Below are positions 59,930 to 64,000 of a DNA stretch of 64,000 nt, piece after piece. A model generated the notes under the pieces. The model made no database searches, was not told the DNA's origin, and worked only from the letters and a program-made list of their open reading frames with translations. The stretch comes from Nageia nagi (lineage: Eukaryota > Pinophyta). The DNA lies in contig JBITNC010000001.1 of NCBI GenBank assembly GCA_050084985.1, forward strand, positions 140,988,001 through 141,052,000, given 5' to 3'. Numbering within the stretch: position 1 is the first letter of the stretch; each line of letters starts with the position of its first letter. The position numbers and the translations under genes were made by a program.

Positions 59930-62814
59930 CCCCTTCTTGCCCATCCTCTTGATATGACCAATCACACATCTTACCATACAAAGCTTCTTCCAATTCCTTA
60001 AATACTGAATCTGGACATATCTTAGCTCGAAGTTCCTATTCAATTTTTGTGGTATCTTCGTCTAGAAGTGGAAGCAAGAATTCATTGATTACAACCTCTA
60101 GCTCTTGGTAATTCCACTAGGGAGTCATCCTATACTCAAGTTCATTGTCAATACTATCTTCTTCCCGTCTCTCTTTGCTCAACTAATCACCTGGAAAAAG
60201 ATCAATAACGAAATCCTCCACAAAAACCTTTCCATGCGGTGATTCTATGGGATTGTAATCTACTTCAGAGCGGCTATCATCCTCCAAGACTGATCCTTTG
60301 TCTTGACATGGTTGACGTTCTTTAACATTCCATTCTAGAAATAACTCTACTGAAGATGGTTACTCAACCTTTGTGATATTTGCATTCTTATGTGAGGTCC
60401 ATAATCTATCTACTCTAACACTTTGCTTTCCAACAACATGTAGTTCAAAGAGTGGATTCTCAGCATTCACCTTGGCATCCATTTCAGATAGCAGGTTATC
60501 CATAGATTGATAGCTATCTTTATGCTCCAACTGGCGAATCAACTCATGATCAACTTCGTCATTAACACTATCTTCTTCCCATGTCTTTGTGCTTGTTTGG
60601 TCCCTTGAGGAAGGATAAGTGATGGAATCATCCTCAAAGGTTTCTTCATGTAAGGATTCCACAGGATGATGATCTACCTCGAAAGAATTATCATGTTGTG
60701 CGTCTAACTCCTTGTCTCCATTTTCCTCTTTGTCTTCGTCTCCCGAGAGGGTGGGATATTCGTTTTCCTTGAAGACATGTACCCATTATTTGCCGAATAT
60801 AACGGGGACAGTACAAACTAGATCTAACACCCATATGTCCACAAAATTTAAAGATGGCGAACCTTTAGGATGTATAGGGATTTCCCTCAAAACAACCATA
60901 ATTTGAAATTCATTAGCAACCCATGTGTGATCTTCCTCATCCAAGGCCATTGAGGCAAATCCTGCTCCTTTACAAGCATCATATGTCATGACATTGAACT
61001 CCATTTTGGAGCTTACCATGCAATTGGTAAACTTTCTATCCCTAAGGCACACGAATGCCATGAATGCATGCTCTCGGGCTTTTGATCAATCCCCTCTTCA
61101 AGTTTTGGGTCTAGAGACTCCTCTAGTTTTGATCCAATGGGTGAGGAGTCATCATTGAGATTGTCACCACCCAATTGTGGATGTAAGTTGACCTCATTAC
61201 CTTGCTCTTCGTGAACGTGGGTTCTCTCCACTCCTGTATGGTCGGGTTGATCATCAAAGAAAGACTCAAAGGTAAACATCTTTATGAGTGGATTTTGTTG
61301 CCTTTTGGTCTTCTTTGTGAGAGTGGTTACTGATATCTTCTTCTTTAGCCCCTAATGACTCAACAGGTGGGGACAATATTTTATCCTGAGGAACGCCCAT
61401 TCCTTGCTAAACATGATTGAACAACCTTCTATGCACGATGCATCAATCACTAAGATATCCAATGAATATTGTATCTCTGATCCAATAGCTCGTATGTAAA
61501 CATTGTCCAATACTCCTACTATCCGTATGTTGCCACCAGGACATCTCAAAATTTGGTTGTAAGGTGCTACAGTAAGACCAGCTCCATGACATACCATGTA
61601 TGGCATAATGCTCCATTTGGCATTAGGATTGACCTTACAATCATGAAGAATTTCGTTCCCGAGGTACAATTCCACGGAGAACGACGAGGATTGATGAGCT
61701 TCTACTTCTTGTATTATTTCTTGTTTCTGAGCTACCTCTTTGGATGAGTATGGAATGAGTTGCTCATTCACTTTGTTGTCTTCCACCTCTTGATGTACCT
61801 TTGAGTTTGATGAATAAGAGGAATCCGGGAAGGTGATGCCATCTTTACCAAGCACAATAGGAGTACGATGTCCATCTCTTGGCATATCTACCACCACGAA
61901 GTCTAGAGAACTTTGAAATTTTGACCCGTTAGCTTGCATGTCCACATTCTGCAATATCCCACCTAGATGAGCATATTCTTGGGGGCCAAAGTTTGGTGTA
62001 GGAATGAGTCCAATTTCATGACAAGTCGTGAATGATATGAGATTGAAACTGAGACAAATTCTTATTACACAATTGTGAAATTGTTTTCCTTCAAGGCATA
62101 AAGATAGCTTATTTAGTCGATGCTCCTTCTTCTCTTCCTCTTGGGTGACTTCTTCTTTCAAACTTGGCTCCTGGAGCATGAGACACTCAACATTATAATT
62201 CGACCCTCTATGTTGTTCTCTCTATGATGCTAGCCAAACCAGGGAAGGTCTTGGAGGAGTATGGGAACCTTGGTGATATCTTCCACATAACCTTTGTTCT
62301 TTCTTCAATTGTTCTACATCAATCCTTAATTCGTTCACCAAGTAGTCTACATCATCTCTTAGATCCCACATGGCACCTCTTAGATGCTCAAATTCTTCAT
62401 CTTGCTTGCGCTGCTCCATGTCATAACACATCCTCCATAATCTTTCTATAGAATATTCAGAAGTATCAAATCTAGGAGTACTTGGTGAGCGTGAAGGATC
62501 TTCAGGATCTTCAAGTTTTGAATGGACCATTTGTACTGGTCAGCTTGACTATTTATATGATTTCTTGTGTTCCACTGAGGTTGAAATACTGGTTGCATTG
62601 GCTGTGATTGTTGTCTAGAAATGATAGCTTGAACCAGTGCTTGTTGTAGGATTGAATTTAAGTCAGCAGTCCCTCCTATCTAAGGCTAAGGTGGGGTTGG
62701 ATTCAAATATGCTTGGCAACCTATCTGAGGCGGCATATGTATAGGTGAGAGATATGGTTTTCCTTGAGAGTTCCATGATATACTTGCTAACCCCCATGGT
62801 GTTGTTATTGCCAT
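59930..62814 (-). pseudogene. Retroelement ORF with three retropepsin-like domains, broken
   Basis: The start is the Met at 62814 (MAITTPWGLAS). A Gln-rich segment and a frameshift lead to a charged coiled-coil part (62530-62222). From 62179 one frame continues with single stops near 61352, a shift near 61050, and stops near 60786 and 60360. Three similar domains follow: domain 1 (about 62100-61840, HEIGLIPTPNF then SLDFVVVDMPRDG), domain 2 (about 61660-61390, MPYMVCHGAGLTVAPYNQIL then YSLDILVIDASCIEGC) and domain 3 (61061-60786, MTYDACKGAGF then NFVDIWVLDLV). They resemble retropepsins in the region after the active site, but none has D-T/S-G. The rest is very acidic. Function unknown; catalysis is unlikely. 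Confidence 0.6.
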
Positions 62815-62998
62815 GACTGTACAGTGTGATGGGAGTGGAAACCATCAAAGAATATGCTTCCAAGACTTAGAGTGTATGCTTGCAGTGTCTTGGTAAGAAA
62901 GGATTGGATCCCTCGTTTGGTGTATGCATTTGTTTAAAGGACCCAAGTGAAAAAGAAAATAAAAGAGAAACAACTCGTACTAAATACAAGATAGTTCA

Positions 62999-63017
62999 GG
63001 CCCTCCTTCTAGCGCCA
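62999..63017 (-). other. Primer binding site, same type as at 5671-5689
   Basis: The minus strand reads TGGCGCTAGAAGGAGGGCC, five bases after the LTR end. It differs at one base from the site of the gypsy element at 1-6533. Confidence 0.8.
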
Positions 63018-63022
63018 ATTAA

Positions 63023-64000
63023 TGTTGGTGTGTTTTTCTTTCCTACCCTGGATAGTGAGAAAAATGCCAACACCTTAGGTGAAAGGACATTACTCCCTCC
63101 CGCTATGAGGACTGGTTACCCCAAACGTTAGCTCCATGACTTGGTGAGGATAACTCAAGGAACAGCTAAGATGTTTGAAGTTGCCACTAACATGAATCAT
63201 GTGTGGATTCAAGGACTCAGATTGTCTTTGTAACCAAGCTAAGTTGTTTCTAAAAAATGTTGAAAGGGAAACACGGGTGCAAAAATTGAAGAAAAAGTGT
63301 AAAATAAAATAAAGAAAAAAAAAGTAGTGGAAAGACTGTGGGCAATCGGATGCAATGGTAGGCATGCATACTCACAAGCTTGGGATAAGGTCCTCAAGAG
63401 TCGACTTGCTAGGTCTCGGCATAGGTTCCACGCACCCTCAATCCGTTCCACTAGCCACCAACATGAATGGTCTAGTGGAAGGAGCGTGAAGTTGTGGCAA
63501 GGATGGAATAGGATGGGTGGAGGTGACACTCAACAATCCGGGTGAAGTTCCTACTATGAGCGATTTCAACAAGACATCTTGAGGTATTCAAGCCTAAAAT
63601 TGTAAATGACAAAATATCACCAACAATATGCTAATCAACCACTTCATAAGATATACAAGCACTCTCTTGTCCACTCCACACGGAATTTACAAGATGCACC
63701 AAGTGATGTAAATTAACACAAAGCAGTGATAGAACAAACTCCACAACACTGTCAATCATTCATTCAAATTTGGCATTACAACATGAGAAGCATATCATCA
63801 CAATTGCACTAACATATACCACACTTAACAACTTAGAGAATTTTTGGTCTAGCAAGCAAAATTTCCTTTCAATTCTTAAACGTGTCAATCCCCCCCTTAC
63901 AAATGAATCAAAATGGGGTATAAATAGTTTTAGGAGCAAACAACATGTTGCCCTAACCCTAATCACGAGTCTCAAGAAAAATAAATGTGGTCCAATAATA
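63023..64000 (-). repeat. 5' LTR of the complex, cut by the window edge
   Basis: Homologous to 49662-50617 over its whole visible length. The plus-strand left edge is TGTTGGTGTGTTTTTC. Comparison with the partner suggests only some tens of bases are missing beyond 64000. Confidence 0.8.

Larger units (their letters stand above)
49662..64000 (-). mobile_element. Large minus-strand LTR-retroelement complex, right end outside the window
   Basis: Two LTR copies in the same orientation (49662-50617 and 63023-64000+) bracket 12.4 kb. The right one is followed on the minus strand by a primer binding site (63017-62999). The left one is preceded by a purine-rich tract (minus GTGAAGGATGAGGATT at 50633-50618). 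The interior has two long broken ORFs separated by hairpin-rich segments A and B. No reverse transcriptase or integrase is seen, so if it is one element it is non-autonomous. Segments A and B may be LTR material of further elements nested inside; the nesting order is not settled. Confidence 0.65.

Overview
This window looks like nuclear DNA of a plant with a large, repeat-rich genome, most likely a gymnosperm (conifer). The signs are one intron-containing plant gene (thiamine biosynthesis TH1), a decayed plant-specific PPR gene copy, plant LINE and LTR retrotransposon families, and almost no other single-copy sequence. The conifer call is an inference from the nested, old Ty3/gypsy and Ty1/copia layers and the great distance from the TH1 exons to any upstream exon. 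I cannot name the genus.

Layout. 1-6533: 5' part of a minus-strand Ty3/gypsy element (LTR 5693-6533, primer binding site, repeat-filled leader, gag with three stops and one frameshift, an open protease running off the left edge). 9363-13060: very decayed plus-strand gypsy element. 15190-17437: chromovirus remnant with a chromodomain. 17765-24519: complete Ty1/copia element on the minus strand with a perfect 5-bp target duplication, itself carrying a 1.6-kb foreign insert. 25964-36185: Tat-like gypsy element with gag and an antisense plant-mobile-domain ORF but no visible pol; its left LTR is split by another insert. 36880-37740: PPR pseudogene with tandem 180-bp units. 39231-39752: short inverted-repeat element. 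39760-44375: decayed L1-type LINE.

45368-49058 (minus): four intact exons of TH1, the bifunctional HMP-P kinase / thiamine-phosphate synthase. They encode the end of the kinase domain and the whole synthase domain. Upstream exons are not in the window. A large retroelement lies directly upstream, so the gene has either an intron longer than 14 kb or has lost its 5' end.

49662-64000: a minus-strand LTR-retroelement complex. LTR copies at 49662-50617 and 63023-64000+ bracket it. Its first ORF (62814 to about 59930) holds three successive retropepsin-like domains that all lack the catalytic Asp triad. A second ORF (about 54030 to 50722) matches no family I know. Between them lie two diverged copies (A, 54395-55630; B, 58530-59674) of an array of near-perfect 45-48-bp hairpins. 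This hairpin array and the triple protease-like protein are the most unusual things here. The element shares its primer binding site with the coding gypsy element at 1-6533, which suggests how it may be mobilised.
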